Assembly (NCBI RefSeq): GCF_033568475.1
Contig: NC_133121.1
Location: forward strand, 1,798,001-1,862,000
Direction: 5' to 3'
Origin: Henckelia pumila
Taxonomy: Eukaryota > Streptophyta > Magnoliopsida > Lamiales > Gesneriaceae
DNA: 64,000 nt
This document shows, one piece after another, positions 23,649 to 35,700 of this stretch (position 1 is the stretch's first letter; each line of letters begins with the position of its first letter). A model generated the notes under the pieces. The model ran no database searches. It was not told the origin of the DNA and saw only the letters and a list, made by a program, of their open reading frames with translations. The position numbers and the translations under genes were made by a program.

Positions 23649-23785
23649 GATGTTATATATATATATATATGATCACCCGCTGAAAATGAAGAAACAAGAT
23701 CACAGGGTCTTTACTAGGGTTTTTGTAAAGGATAAGAAGAGGAGATATTAAAATTTATGTATAATTATTGGTGGTTTATAGATAT

Positions 23786-23795
23786 TTATATATAG
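23786..23795 (-). promoter_or_regulatory. Possible TATA box of the XND1 gene
   Basis: On the minus strand this reads TATATATAAA, about 140 bp upstream of the start codon, which would leave a leader near 110 nt. The flanks are AT-rich, so chance matches are easy. Confidence 0.35.
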
Positions 23796-23969
23796 TAAGG
23801 TGGTAGCTAGGGAGTGTGGGGTTATAATTTGAGATATGAGATGACGTGAAATGGAAGATAGATATTGTGTGGGTTTGTTGACCTCCAACTTCAATCCGCC
23901 GTCACCCATTCATCAACCATGCTATATTGATCATTCATGTAATATTCGCACCCAATGCGTGCATATATC

Positions 23970-24178
23970 GAGTAATGTTTTTAAAATAATAATACACCTA
24001 CAATAAATATCGTTTACAATGATATTTACAATAATAATATCGTGAGATGCATTTTGCTATTTTATCACAAGATTTTGTATTTAATGTATCTGAGATTTTG
24101 ATAAATTAATTTTTTGTATTTAATTTTTTGAGTTGTAAGATTTGATGTACAAATTTCGTTGTACATATAACATTACTC
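23970..24178. mobile_element. MITE of the AACATTACTC family, copy 1
   Basis: A 209-bp element with ends GAGTAATG and CATTACTC and an AT-rich inside containing TTGTACA and ATATCGT words. Two further copies are at 28007-28198 (opposite orientation) and 45490-45695. A target-site duplication is not clear for this copy; the other two have 9-bp ones. Confidence 0.75.
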
Positions 24179-24189
24179 ATGGTTTTAAT

Positions 24190-24210
24190 ATAATAATAAT
24201 AATAATAATA

Positions 24211-24277
<67 letters not shown>
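24190..24277. repeat. TAA trinucleotide microsatellite
   Basis: About 28 ATA/TAA units with one interruption near 24211. It follows directly on the MITE to its left. Confidence 0.95.
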
Positions 24278-24278
<1 letters not shown>

Positions 24279-24972
24279 TGAAATATATAGACACTGATTA
24301 TATATTAACATTTTTAATAAAATTTTACAATAATATTTTTAGTTTATATGTTGGTACACATGAAATTAAACGAACATTTTATCGAGATATTTTAGTTATG
24401 TGTAAACTATACATTTACTAACACAGATTTTTATCGTATTTCTCAGTTAGATGAAGATTAAATATTTTTGTGATCTTAGAGGGTATTTTTTGTGTATAAC
24501 AAATGCACCATGCTTCCAAAAGTATTTAATTATATAGGCACCTCATGTATGCCAATTTAGTAAGTATTGATTGTTATTATTTTTATTATAATTATTATTT
24601 ATAATCAATATAGTTTCCCAAATTAACAATGGTTACTTTATTTAATTATTTCACATTTTATAACTAATCAATATATGGTTACACGGTATCTCCTTTGATT
24701 AATTACATGTTGAATTTACTTTTAACATCTTTAATTTTAAAAAATATTCGAAGAAGCCTACTATATTTGTTATTTTTCAAAACCTCTCCAAAAAATTTTG
24801 GGTTTTGTCACAAGTGGGGATGCCGTCAGTGTCAAGCATGCAATTCTTTAATATGAATCGATAATAGAATCGTGTTTTCCTTGTTTCACTGACATCCGTC
24901 GTTACATTCCATAGATGAGTATCATCTTAATGATAGACATATTAGACGAACATGATTGAAAAATATCATAAC

Positions 24973-25026
<54 letters not shown>

Positions 25027-25424
25027 ATCATTTGGACATTTGTAAAATTAAAATTAAAATTATTATCACAGTAGATAAAATAAAATATTTCTTCGTTTGT
25101 ACTTTAATGTATCCAAAAATTAGATATGAGACGAAGTCATTTGTTTAATCTCGCAGTATATCATCCCACTTCATGCTGATATCAGCAACCTCTATTGTAT
25201 CCACGTGGTAAGTTAGCGATGAGAAAGGGCCACTCATCTCCAGGTGCCACCTATAATCAATTGTGGACATCATTATAAAGTTGTCCTATTTTTTGAGTTT
25301 GTTTCCATCCCTTTGATGCCATCTAATTAATTATTAAGCTTTTTGTATGTGATCAGCAGTAAATATATATTAATATATAGATATTTTTTCCCCGAGTATG
25401 AGTATAATCTTGATTCTAGATCAT

Positions 25425-25635
25425 AAAGATATAATTTAATTGTCCGCAATATTGACAAAACCTCAAACATTAACTCGAGATCTACTTGCTTATATTGAGC
25501 AAAAAAATTATAAATAAAACTTCTAAATCTATCTAAATAAATTAAGAAAACCACCTACAGTTAGTTAGAATCGAACCTAATCAACTAGTCTCAAAGCATC
25601 ACTCTTAGCCATTGAGCTATGGCCTCATCGGCTAC
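25425..25635 (-). mobile_element. tRNA-derived SINE, copy 1
   Basis: Read on the minus strand, the element begins near GAGGCCATAGCTCAATGGC, which matches a pol III A box (TAGCTCAATGG). It has GGTTCGATTCT, a good B box, some 35 bp downstream. The tail continues through TTTCTTAATTTATT and AGATAAGCAAG-like words into AT-rich DNA. A second, more diverged copy with the same order lies at 57590-57775, also on the minus strand. The tRNA-like fold is not preserved, so this is a SINE and not a functional tRNA. Confidence 0.72.
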
Positions 25636-25661
25636 ATATAGATAGTTAAGTGAACTTGAAT

Positions 25662-25785
25662 GAGGTAGTATTTGGAAGAGCTTCTAGAAATCACTTCTCA
25701 GCTTTTGATTAATAAAATTTCAATTTTGTTAAGGAAAAGTAGAGAAATGTTTCTTAGAAGCTCTCCAAAATATCATCTGTATATT
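25662..25785. mobile_element. Fold-back MITE
   Basis: The left arm starting TAGTATTTGGAAGAGCTTCT pairs with the right arm ending GAAGCTCTCCAAAATATCAT over about 40 bp, separated by some 25 bp of AT-rich loop. It directly follows the SINE. No target-site duplication could be fixed. Confidence 0.7.
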
Positions 25786-27352
25786 CTTGAATTGTATAGA
25801 GAATTATTCGAATTTAGATATGGTTGTAAGAGTTTATGTTGAGTACTTTCGAGTTTCTAACCAAGGAAATGTTCGGAAAGTAACATTTAAAATAAAGTCT
25901 TGCAAATTAACACCACCACCTTAAATTCTGAGAAAATTTTTGGAATTTCATGTTTCGTGTATATTTTACATTAGAAAAATCTAGAAAATGGAGGATAAAT
26001 GGGATACACATAATACAGCACGAGTGAATGATAGGATATGCAGTGGTGTCCACTATAGTGTTGCAGTTCCATTAGTTTGGTACAGTTCTTCATTGTCCGT
26101 ACCTTGAAGCCGGACATGATCTCATAATTTAAAACCATAATACAAAGTTGATTCATTTTAATTAAGCTATGATTTTATGTATTTTATAAGATTTTCTTGA
26201 ATCGAAAATCGTATCCGAGAGCTAGGTCATATACTATATATGATTATCATCTAATATATATATACATACATATATATATATATATTGTTTTTTTATGATA
26301 TCCAACACTATATGTCTACTTCATACCCACCATGTACAATAGGTGAGTTGACGGGTACAATAGGTGAGTTGACTTGTACATAATGGACATGAAATGAGCG
26401 TATAGCGTTGAGCACCATAAAAAAACTCATATATATATATATTTTAAATCGGGATCGAAACCAAGTGTCATACCGCGATTGTTGGATTATCACATCCTAC
26501 CAAATGATCGACCTATCAAAATTTTATTTGGTTATTGTTGTCTTGTTCTAAATTTTATATGTGCCAGCTAATTAATTAATTAACGTGGTATAGTATGAGT
26601 AAGTTACAAGGATATTGATTGATCATGAAATGAGGTGTGTTTTGACCTTGCTTGGTCCGCTCATACACAACAAGAAAAGGCTGGTTAGTTTCTTGGATAG
26701 GTGGTGATCCCACATTTTATTGAACAAATTTTACTATTTTCTTTTATAGAAATTCTCATGTTAAAACGTCTCAGAGATAAATTTTATGAAACAAATATTT
26801 GATTCATAAAAAAAATATTGCTCTAAATTATTATTTTTCAATACAAATATGGATCAAATCAATTCGTCTCACAAAAAACATACTATATTTCTGTTAATTA
26901 ATTTCTCAATTATTGATTTTAGATTGACTAAACTGATCGAGCACACCATATATTTAATGTTGATGATAATATATAACCTTTTATTATCAATTTCTCACAA
27001 AGAACTTTACCATATATTCATTGATTGTATTATTGGATAAGTAGTTGGTCATGATCAAAAGTGTTCCTTCCACTGCTCACAGATTGTGTGGATACAAATT
27101 TAAAAAATTTAAATATCACAAAAATAAATAGAGTTTATTTTATATGTATGTTGTACATCTGAAGATGACACAATTGATGCATCATTTATTATATATATAC
27201 ATAGGGACTAAATATAATTAATGTCCAAACCAAGCAACTTATAAATTCAAGATTATCAAAATTAAAAAGTTGCCAAAAACCCACAGTTGAATAATTCAAA
27301 CTCAAGAATTTATTTTCAAATAATGATATAAAAAGTGGTCTGGATTTTTTTC

Positions 27353-27395
<43 letters not shown>

Positions 27396-28006
27396 CTGAA
27401 AATTTTAATTAATCTGAAATATTTGATCGACCATAAAAATTGGAGCTGCAACAATCAATCCATAATAAAATTAAAGTAACCATGATAGGGAAAAATCTCA
27501 TCGTTGTCCAGGATCTATCAAACATATAAAACAAAATAAATAATCTAATTAGAAAATTTTCAAGAAAGTGTAACAACTATTAGAATTTCATGACTCGAGA
27601 TGTTTATGTCATTGCAACACAGAAAGTAAACGAAAGTTATGTTTTATATAATCGCCTATATGATTCACTTTATTTCGTATATATTCTATGTCTTGCATTT
27701 TATTTTTAAAAGGAAATTTGTCATTTTATAGAATATAGATTCCCTTAAATTTGTGCTTATCTTTGCAGGCTTAAAGTTTGAAGAAACGTGGCATTAGATA
27801 CCAAAGTATCATCCATGATGTGAAATGTAAATAGGATTCATCAATCAATCACCATTAATCCGAATAGAATGGATTAGAATTATCCTAGCTAGTTAATTAA
27901 TTTCTCCAAAGCCGTGATTGAATTGAATTAATTTGGATAAGTTCTTTTTTTCTTGGACACAATTAACTAGTCAATGCATCCCTTCAAAACTTACATGAAA
28001 ATATAA

Positions 28007-28198
28007 GAGTAATGTTATATATACAACGAAATTTGTACACCAAATCTTATAATACAAAAAAATTATTACAATAATTTAATTTATCAAAATCTCACGATGC
28101 ATTAAATACAAAATCTCGCGATAAAATAACAAAATCTGACGATATTATTTTTGTAAATATCGTTGTACACGATATTTTTTGTACATTTAACATTATTC
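28007..28198. mobile_element. MITE of the AACATTACTC family, copy 2, with 9-bp TSD
   Basis: A 192-bp element with ends GAGTAATGTTA and TAACATTATTC, flanked by exact copies of AAAATATAA (27998-28006 and 28199-28207). A 9-bp duplication points to Mutator-type insertion. Inside are TTGTACA and CTCGCGATA words shared with copies 1 and 3. Orientation is opposite to both. Confidence 0.87.
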
Positions 28199-29747
28199 AA
28201 AATATAATCATGCAAAGTAAGAATTGAACTCAAAAAACTCAGGTTACTATTGGCTTCAAATCATCTATCTTTCATATTTTCAAATTTCTAAATGTTTTAC
28301 TCGAAATATTATCGAATCGTCTCGATTTTTATAAATAAAAAAAATATAGAATCCGTCTCTTTCTATAAATCACATTGTCAAGACATGGTTTGTGTCACTT
28401 GAATTGAAAATTATAAATGAGGGGCCCTAATACATTCTTGGTGGCAAATAAATTAGTCTTTATTCCCTTTTTGCCTAACCAGTTGGTTTCCCATACTGTT
28501 GATAAATAATTAAGCTGATAGCCATAAGCTGTTTCAACTCCAATAATGAAAACAGTGACTTGGATTATATTAACCAAAATAATTAAATATATCAATAAGA
28601 TTGATTAAATTAAGCAATTGAGAAGATACTTAAGCAACCGAGGTGCAGAGATCCCTTTAATTTATCAATAAATCATGACAGTACTATCTGACTATCTCCA
28701 TATTTTTTTATATAAAATGTATATCATAAAACTCTTATATAACTGTCTCATGAGACAGATCTCCTACAAATCGATCTATAAAAAAATATTATTTTATAAA
28801 TAAATATTACTTTTCATTTTATATATAGATTAAATTAACACGTCTTAAGATTATAAATATTTGACCGTCTCACTATCACTGGATACTAGAAACGTAATGT
28901 TAATGTATATGCAATTTGACTTGGGCCAAACAATTCCACATAATAAAAGGGTACTTTTAAATAAATATAATACCTAATCAATAAATATTATTACTTTTTG
29001 TGGGGATCAACATATGTTCAAAAACAGCAAACTTCAAGCTTTGGTTGGATAGTGGATTCGACTTTTATTTGTTTTAATAATTTACGGATGCATAAAACTT
29101 TGGCTTCAAGTGAGTATATGCATATATATATATGATAGTGATGATAATGGGGTGAATGATTTGTGGCATGAGGAGGATCACAGTTGCTTCGAGCATCCGA
29201 AATATGAAGAGTCAACCAGAGGGCAATTACGAGAATTCCTGCCTTTTAAACGTTCTCATATCATATAAATCAAAATTAATAATCAAAAAATAAATCAGAT
29301 GAGAAAACATACAAGCTAAGGAATAGCACATATTTTTGCTCAAAAATGCTTTGAAAGATGAGGAGTACTCAGATTTTATGGATTCAGTTCCATTATTTTT
29401 GAAGAATGTTGTACATATGGACTTTAACTATGAATCGAATCCAATCCTTCTTAGTATCAAAAAGGACAAAAAAACAAGCAAATATTAATTGAAGTTTCAT
29501 ACAGAAACAATATAGTAACAAGCAAAGGAAGATCTATCAAAAATACCACAAAAGATTCCAACATTTCAAACTTCTTGTCACTGGAAACTCTGCAAAACAG
29601 GTCGACGATGAAAATCCTAAACGATTACTATCATCATCATTATTATTTTAACAGAATGACAATAAACATTCACAAAAAGAATAGAACATGTAGAATCGAT
29701 CTTGCCCGACAAAAGAGGAAAAAGAGGACTAGCTGTTACAGACCATG

Positions 29748-32700
29748 CTATGGCCTCGAGGCCCTCGACGACAAGACTTGGTTTGAATTAAGCTGTTCAT
29801 GAATTTGTCTGAATTTCTCCTTGAGCCGGTGTATCTGCAAAGCATATGACAATTTACCAAAACAACAATAAAATAAGAACCGAAAATTTAAAGACGCATT
29901 AGAGAAATTATGCCAGGATTTAATACCCTTTTAAGCTCGATTTCTGTTTCTCTCTTTCGATGTCCCAGTGAATGTCGTAGACTGGTGATGTTGAAAACAT
30001 TGTCTAAATCATCTTCAAATGCAGATTCTAAGTCGTCTCGTAGAAGTGCAGGTAACTTGTCAACAACAGGCATTAGAAGAAAACAGTTGAACTGCAAGAA
30101 GGAAGCATGGTTAAGGAGTTCGTAAAATTACATTCTATTTATGTTCCAGATGGCCAGTTTGCATACACATGTTAAGGACAACCACTCGAGTGAAGCAATG
30201 TGGGATTAAGTGAACTTTTTTGTAGCCACGAATACCGGAACCAAGTAAAGGAAACGAGAATGCAGAAAACTAATATGGGGCATAGTTCACCATGGGTGAG
30301 TCAAATGACACTGAAGCATACAAGTCCAAGTCAAGAAAAAGGCATGCAAGGTCACAAAAGTGGTTGTTTTAACCAAATGTGTACGCAAGCTTTTCGTTAT
30401 CTTTTTGCAAATGCTAAATAACCAATATGTTTTTTAAAAGTGGATGTTCATAAACCTTTAGTTCTGCAGATGCAAGAAAGTATTCTCTGATCCCATGAAA
30501 AATTTGTTGAACTAATGCATAAACAATCCGTTCAGAGGAAGGGGCAAGCCTCCTATTCCAGAGTGTGCTATCCAGAAGGTCAGCCAGCCTTGTCTCGGTT
30601 GTTGCAATACTAGCTGCAGAATCATTTCCTGAAGCCAAATGGTTGAGTTTGACATCTGACTTCAACTTATTCTCTAGCTTATCATTGGCTACAGATCCAG
30701 ATGATAATTCAGAAAACGAATTGGCGGAATGAACACCAGCTGTAGACTGCTCCGATCCACCAAATGAGTCCAAGAACTGACGTAATCCAGCTCGATTCTG
30801 CAATGTAATAGTGTGTGGACAAATTGGTAAGAATATGAAAGGAAAGAGGAGCAATTTTTACAAATCTCATACGTGTTTAGTTTGTCTGATGTATCATAAA
30901 TAACTTATGTATTACCATCAATAGACTCTTAAATTCAGATAAGCCGAAGTAAGCAGGGGCAAAGGTCAATCAACATTCCACCGTAACTCCCTCTCGGCAA
31001 AAAGCAAGGAAAAAACATGGATTCTCCCAAGTCCTAAAACATCTTTTATGACATATTAACGTCAAACACTCACTCCTCACTGTCCTAAAGAGTTTCTAAT
31101 TGTGCTCCCATCATTTCATCTAAGTGTCTATAAATTGGATTTTCACCAAGTGGGGGTGCACATATAAACCAAAAGATATTAATGTCACAAGACTCACACC
31201 TTAACACAGTGACATGGATCTCCAAAATGAAGAAGAAATCACATCAAACATCAAACATCAAACATAATATTATTCATAAGCCAAAACTTAAAAAAATATA
31301 TTCTTCATCCATTCTAAAGACAAGGAGGATTAGGAAACACATGATTAATTACAAGTCAGAGACTCCGTACCATTTTGAAAAGATGCTGAGCAACCAAAGA
31401 ATGGAATGAAAAATTCATTAATAAATTCAAATGGCAACTTCACTACCTTGTTGTGGAGAGACCACGAAACATAACGAGTAGTGCTCACTAGGTCCTCCAA
31501 ACACCTGCAATATTTGCAACGGAATGTTGATGTTGATATAAATCCTATGAATGGGTAAATGGAAAACAAATGATATCAATGGTTTCAAATTGTGCAAATT
31601 ATACAGGAACAGAGAAAAGGTACAATGCCAAGTACTAATAGTCTACTTGTTTTGTGTCGAAGGAGTTGTAAATGCTATAGGATCAATACCACGAAAACAG
31701 TCCATATGCTACGCCGATGCATGAAAATCATATAAACTGTAAGATTACATTGAAGCATGAATCAAAGATTTAATTAATTATTATAATTTTGTATTCTTAT
31801 AGCATAAAAGAGCTCGTTGTTAGGTACAATTGAAATACAGGGTCCAAACATCTATTTTCAGTCATGAAAGAAAACAAGCTTTAACAAAGCTCAAAACGGA
31901 ACGAGGCCCACAAAAATAATCAGTCTTCCCAGAGAAGAACAATCTTCAATGATTAAACTGAGCACTTTCTTATTCCATGGTAGATCAATGGGCGGCCTTC
32001 AAATCTTAAAAGGATGCAAATCAAATATTATATTTAATCTTGAAAAATAGAGAACAACATATATAGGTAAGTGCCTCCTTTATATACCCCAAAATAACGA
32101 ATGGGCTTCCAAACTTGAAAAATAAAAATAAACAATTTAAAGGAAATTATTCATTTTCATCAACCGTATGCACCCAATTTAAAACTAAGTAGAATAACTT
32201 TGAAATCTGTTGTTTAAAGTAATAAAAATGACAAAATATAGTTCCATATAAACAAATATAACACTATAGCATAGACAGCATCTGAATTAACTTAAGGTTG
32301 CATGATCACTTGGCAAAGCCACAGTTTTTACAGTCAGTTCATGAGAACCTGAAATGTCAAGGCAGTTATACTAACTTTTCATGGCATGAACGTTCGGTTG
32401 ATTCAGCAAAGTTGTTGAAGGCAGCAGAAACACGCTTCAGAAAAACTTCATGGTCACTCAAATATTCACCATCTCTCTGTTGGAAATCACAAGCAGTGTA
32501 AGTGGTAAGAAACAAATATAATACCAGCTGGCTCAAGTTTTAAAAGGGGTGTTATCACGAAACCAGCAACCTACAACTACAAGGCCACAAATCTTACCTG
32601 GAGAAGAAAAACTGAGATGGGAAGCATTCTTTTCAGAATGTGTAGCAGTCTAGCACCCAACTGGTGCACAGAAAACAACAAACTTTAATTTAGATGCATC

Positions 32701-35700
32701 TAGAAAGCAATACTTGTTATGGGAATATAAAATATACAAGAACTCAGAGCTCAAGTCAAAGTACAGGCAGAGGGTAAATGGGTGGTCAAAATTAACAGGT
32801 CTCAATAGTTTGCTGACAAGAAGCAAATGGATCCATACAAGGAGAAAACAAATTGTTATGCACTTGGGCTTATGAGTAATCGTGGGATTGGATTTAGGGG
32901 TAATAGTGGGCTAGATCCAAATAGGGTTAGTTATTTTGTACGTGTTGATAATAAAATCGGGTAGGAGTAGTTAGTTTGGGGAGTTATTGAACTTATGATA
33001 ATATTTGCTAGTCGATGCTAGGGGAGAGAGAAGATGTTCTGTAATGGATATTTTCTGCTCTAGGGGCCGTTCTGGTGAGAATTGGTCATTTTCTTTGTAA
33101 ATCTTGTTATTATTTGCCTAATATAATTATTGTGTTGTGTATTCTCCTCTATTACTGGTTGTGTTAGTGTTTTGTGGATTGAAACCTGATTTAAGTTCAA
33201 TGTCAAAAACCACAAATTTTTACAAGGAGGCTCCTCTAGCAAGGTTTCATTTTTCATCCAGTAGAGTCACTGATTTCTGAAATATATGTCACATGAAAAA
33301 ATCTTTAGTTTTTACTAGAAACCGACAAAATACTGCAATGTAAAAGTGGAAATACGGGTATTTAAGGCATTGAATTCATCACCTGATGGAGAAAAGGTTC
33401 AAAAGTATCACGAGCCTTTGCAACAGCGATGACACAAGCTGTCCTAATGTCCCAAATATATAATAATATAGATTAAGCAACAAATATTTGGGAAAGATAA
33501 AGAAAAAAAGACAAATATTTGGGAAAGACTGACCAAATTCATGAATTGAAAAGCTATAATTAATTAATACCTGGAATAGTTTGTTCCATCATGGATGTCC
33601 TCAACTCCACATGCATTGACAATTTCTTCACGTGTAATAGGAGGACATTTGATTCCCCCAACAACAAAACGAAACTCGGCCATTGCACGATGATATTGAG
33701 CACCTCCATAAAGACGCATTCCTGCATTCTGCGTAGAACCAACATAAAAAGAACTCCTGTGAGAACACAAAAGAACATCACTTGATCCCATGGCAGCATT
33801 CGGTAAATAACTTTGGAATCTAATTAATGTTATTGGAAGCAAAAATATATAAAATCCCAACCACAAAAATATCAGGCAGCAAGATGATTATGACACTTCT
33901 GACTAAAAACGGAATAACCAAAAAAAAAAAAAGTACAAAATTAGAGTGTTAGAAATACAAAAATTAAACTACTTAAAATATAAAGACTCTTTCAATCCTG
34001 ATGGAGAGGATACAATATCAAACAAGTAAAGCTTTTTTTAAGTGTTGACTAAATGCTTCAACTTGGAAAAATCAGCACAATTAAATTTCACACACATCAA
34101 ATGTGAGCATAGTTTCTCAAAAAACACACACCCGATGGCATGCATAAGAAAGCATGCTCTTTTCAACAATTTCCATGAGAGCAGATCAAGATGGAAAACC
34201 AAAACGCAAAATAATTAGAAAACTGGTGTGAAAAGAAATTAATGGTGATAAATGCATTCTGCATTTCTCTTCACACACAAAACATGAAGGTGCATGGAGG
34301 AAAAGATAGATATTTGCAAAAATATACAGCTACTTACAGGTATTAACTTCTGAGGCAACTGAAGGCCATCAGAGCCAATAAATGATCCTCCATTGACCCT
34401 CTCATCTTGTAGAGTTTCACCTGAAAAATGAACAAAGTTGAGCTACCAATATATTAGAAGAAATCTAATACATAAATATAATCAACGCAATGAATCAAAC
34501 ATGATATAGAGAGGCGAACAGACGTGAATACAACACAGAAAATGAATATGGGCACAACAAAATAGAACTATCCATGATAAGACTGAAACGAGGTTATATG
34601 GTTGAAATTGTGAATAACACGATTTGTTCTCTTTGCAGAAGTATTGAGTGGTCACAAAGAGCTTACCAAATTTATCCGGTGGTGCAACAACTGTTCCTTT
34701 CAGCAGAAGTGATAACTGAGCAATAAAAATATAATCAGGCATGGCAGCTTGAAAGGCAAAGATGAATTTTTCATACTGGTTAGTTGGAAAACAAACAATC
34801 AACCATCTCGAGATAAGAGTAAATTATGACACGAAATAAAATGTAAATGATCAGTCAGATTATTTATAAAAGCTAGCAAAGTTCATGCAAAAAGAGGTGT
34901 GCTGGCAAGATATGCCAGTGAATATTATATACGGCAGCAAATTAAATAATCAACCTGTCAAAGGCACAAAGCTAAGAGTCAAGGCCAATGTTAATTTTTC
35001 AGAAACTAGCAAGTCCTGTCTCATTTAGCTTTGTTTATCTTTCATGTTCTACTAGGGACAGTGTCTTCGAAATTCATAATGGTTAAAAGTTGAATATCAA
35101 GTTTATTTCACCTTGGTCAAAAAAAGATCGTGGAAAGCTCTTCCTTTCTCTTTGAGCTTCACTTCATCCAAAGTGCTGAGGAAAGGCCAACAACACAGTA
35201 ACTCAATTCAAAAGGTCAAATGTCACAATTCACTTCAATTTAATGTGCCAAAGAAACCAAACAAGCAAATAGACCATCAACAGGACCACAAATTTCAACC
35301 AAGACTTCAGAGTAAATTTGAGAAGTGACGAAAATGATGATTGCCCACTTATACTGATTTTGCAACGTAGGTTGAATATAATCACCAAGAAAGCACCCTT
35401 CTGATGATGTTCACCGCTAAAATATTTCAATTTTTTTTAATATCCTATGTTCTGAAGAAATATCAAACCTTAGTTCCTGATTTATGTCATTTAGCTTCTT
35501 TGTTGTGCTCCGATACTCTCTTTCAAGAAGTGGAATGATCAGTGGTACGCTGTCCATATACCTTGAAAGACAAGAAGATCACAGAACTGTAAGTTCCAGC
35601 GTTAATGGCCACTCATATGCAGCAATATGTACATTGTATACCTTTTCTGCAGCAACTCCTCCAAGAATAACCGAAGGCTGCTAACACCGATTCTGCTTCT

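Larger units (their letters stand above)
24278..29747. other. Gene-poor AT-rich intergenic region (5.5 kb)
   Basis: Apart from the repeats listed separately I see no gene here. It contains TA runs at 24979-25021 and 26254-26284, a TAA run at 27354-27393, and a 19-bp duplication of GTACAATAGGTGAGTTGAC near 26334-26374. Two diverged members of a dispersed repeat with GTCTCA ends lie at 26765-26868 and 28740-28880. The short open frames are AT-driven and show no domain. Confidence 0.6.

Noticed and set aside
24106-24294. Poly-Leu/Tyr frame
   Set aside because: Translation of a TAA microsatellite.
25570-25635. Functional tRNA gene
   Set aside because: A and B boxes exist, but the cloverleaf cannot be formed and a related diverged copy with the same tail exists, so it is a SINE.
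26334-26374. Possible CRISPR-like or satellite repeat
   Set aside because: Only two copies of 19 bp in a plant genome; a simple local duplication.
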